Source: Clostridia bacterium (GTDB taxonomy: Bacteria > Bacillota > Clostridia > Oscillospirales > CAG-272). Taken from it: a stretch of DNA of 45,972 nucleotides. The DNA is taken from NCBI GenBank assembly GCA_017463765.1, contig JAFTON010000038.1:1-45972 (forward strand), in the 5' to 3' direction. The notes below the pieces were generated by a model. The model was not told the origin of the DNA, did not search any database, and saw only the letters and a program-made list of their open reading frames with translations. Below, piece after piece: positions 45,718-45,972 of the stretch; positions within the stretch are counted from its first letter, which is position 1, and each line of letters starts with the position of its first letter. The position numbers and the translations under genes are program-made.

Positions 45718-45972
45718 TTATCTACCTAATAGTTGTTCGAGTGTGGGAGTTATCGTATTTGTAAGCACCTCGTATCCTGCGGATGTTAAGTGACCGCCAT
45801 CGCTCGTATATTCTGCATATATTTCACCTGTTTCAAGATTCAAAAGCGGAGAATACAGATCGACAAATTCGTATCCGTATTTTTCTGACAGGAGCTTAAT
45901 TTTAACGTTGTTATAAGCTGCTTTTTGATTATTTTTGCCCCATTCCTGACTCATAGATGTAAGAGATAGCAA
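45718..45972 (-). CDS. SGNH/GDSL-type hydrolase, C-terminal fragment (cut by window edge)
   Basis: The last 84 codons of a gene that continues beyond the right edge. The end DGGHLTSAGYEVLTN contains the block V Asp-x-x-His pair of SGNH esterases, and FVDLYSPLLNLETGEIY precedes it, as usual before that block. Such enzymes deacylate or deacetylate lipids or glycans. The nucleophile Ser region is outside the window, so activity is not testable here. Stop TAA. Confidence 0.85.
   Translation of the reverse strand: MLSLTSMSQEWGKNNQKAAYNNVKIKLLSEKYGYEFVDLYSPLLNLETGEIYAEYTSDGGHLTSAGYEVLTNTITPTLEQLLGR

Overview
The window looks like chromosome from a gut-type Firmicute (class Clostridia, probably near the Oscillospiraceae/Ruminococcaceae). 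The grounds are moderate GC with AT-rich spacers, strong GGAGG-type ribosome binding sites, near-perfect TTGACA-17-TATAAT promoters, the Firmicutes-type long GalT, GPH-type sugar symport, lipoproteins with classical lipoboxes, a TIR/BspA-type LRR protein and a dipeptide/oligopeptide ABC operon. I see no tRNA, rRNA, CRISPR array, transposase or prophage.

Layout, left to right. (1) 1-5407: rpoC (5' part only) and rpoB on the minus strand, with a consensus promoter and a ~250-nt leader. (2) 5491-10362: a minus-strand housekeeping operon prfC-trmB-radC(tandem)-DUF554. (3) 10517-16226: a HAD phosphatase plus small lipoprotein, a convergent SDR, then two monocistronic lipoproteins, one an M6-like metallopeptidase. 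(4) 16256-20791: minus-strand operon ArsB-like permease, TIR-LRR protein, galT; a solitary RyR-domain gene is transcribed divergently from it. (5) 21213-30470: minus-strand carbohydrate block: permuted membrane-anchored GH3, GH2, GPH symporter, glf and a GT2. (6) 30799-40795: minus-strand peptide ABC transporter (SBP, DppB, DppC, DppD, DppF, DUF3899), several components of which are greatly enlarged by insertions. (7) 41230-44071: HAD hydrolase plus NagZ-like GH3. (8) 43944-44332: a structured noncoding element. (9) 44341-45972: a lipoprotein and the C-terminal part of an SGNH hydrolase.

The most striking observation is the behaviour of TAG. The reading frames of two conserved genes contain an in-frame TAG and then continue with conserved sequence: rpoC, where a nearly invariant MALELFK-type motif reads MSL-TAG-LFK, and dppF, where TAG replaces the invariant Q-loop glutamine codon that is CAG in the neighbouring paralogue dppD. 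No conserved gene is broken by TAA, TGA or a frameshift. Of 29 visible gene ends, 24 use TAA, 4 use TGA and only 1 uses TAG; that one is followed two codons later by TGA. This fits an organism in which UAG is read as an amino acid (most simply Gln) or efficiently suppressed, with rare usage. Two sequencing or assembly errors remain the main alternative.

Other points of interest are the coordinated enlargement of the peptide transporter, the TIR-LRR/RyR/ArsB-like neighbourhood, a double RadC, a circularly permuted GH3 with membrane anchors at both ends, a shared Cys/His/Asp module behind two lipoboxes, and a very acidic RpoB tail.
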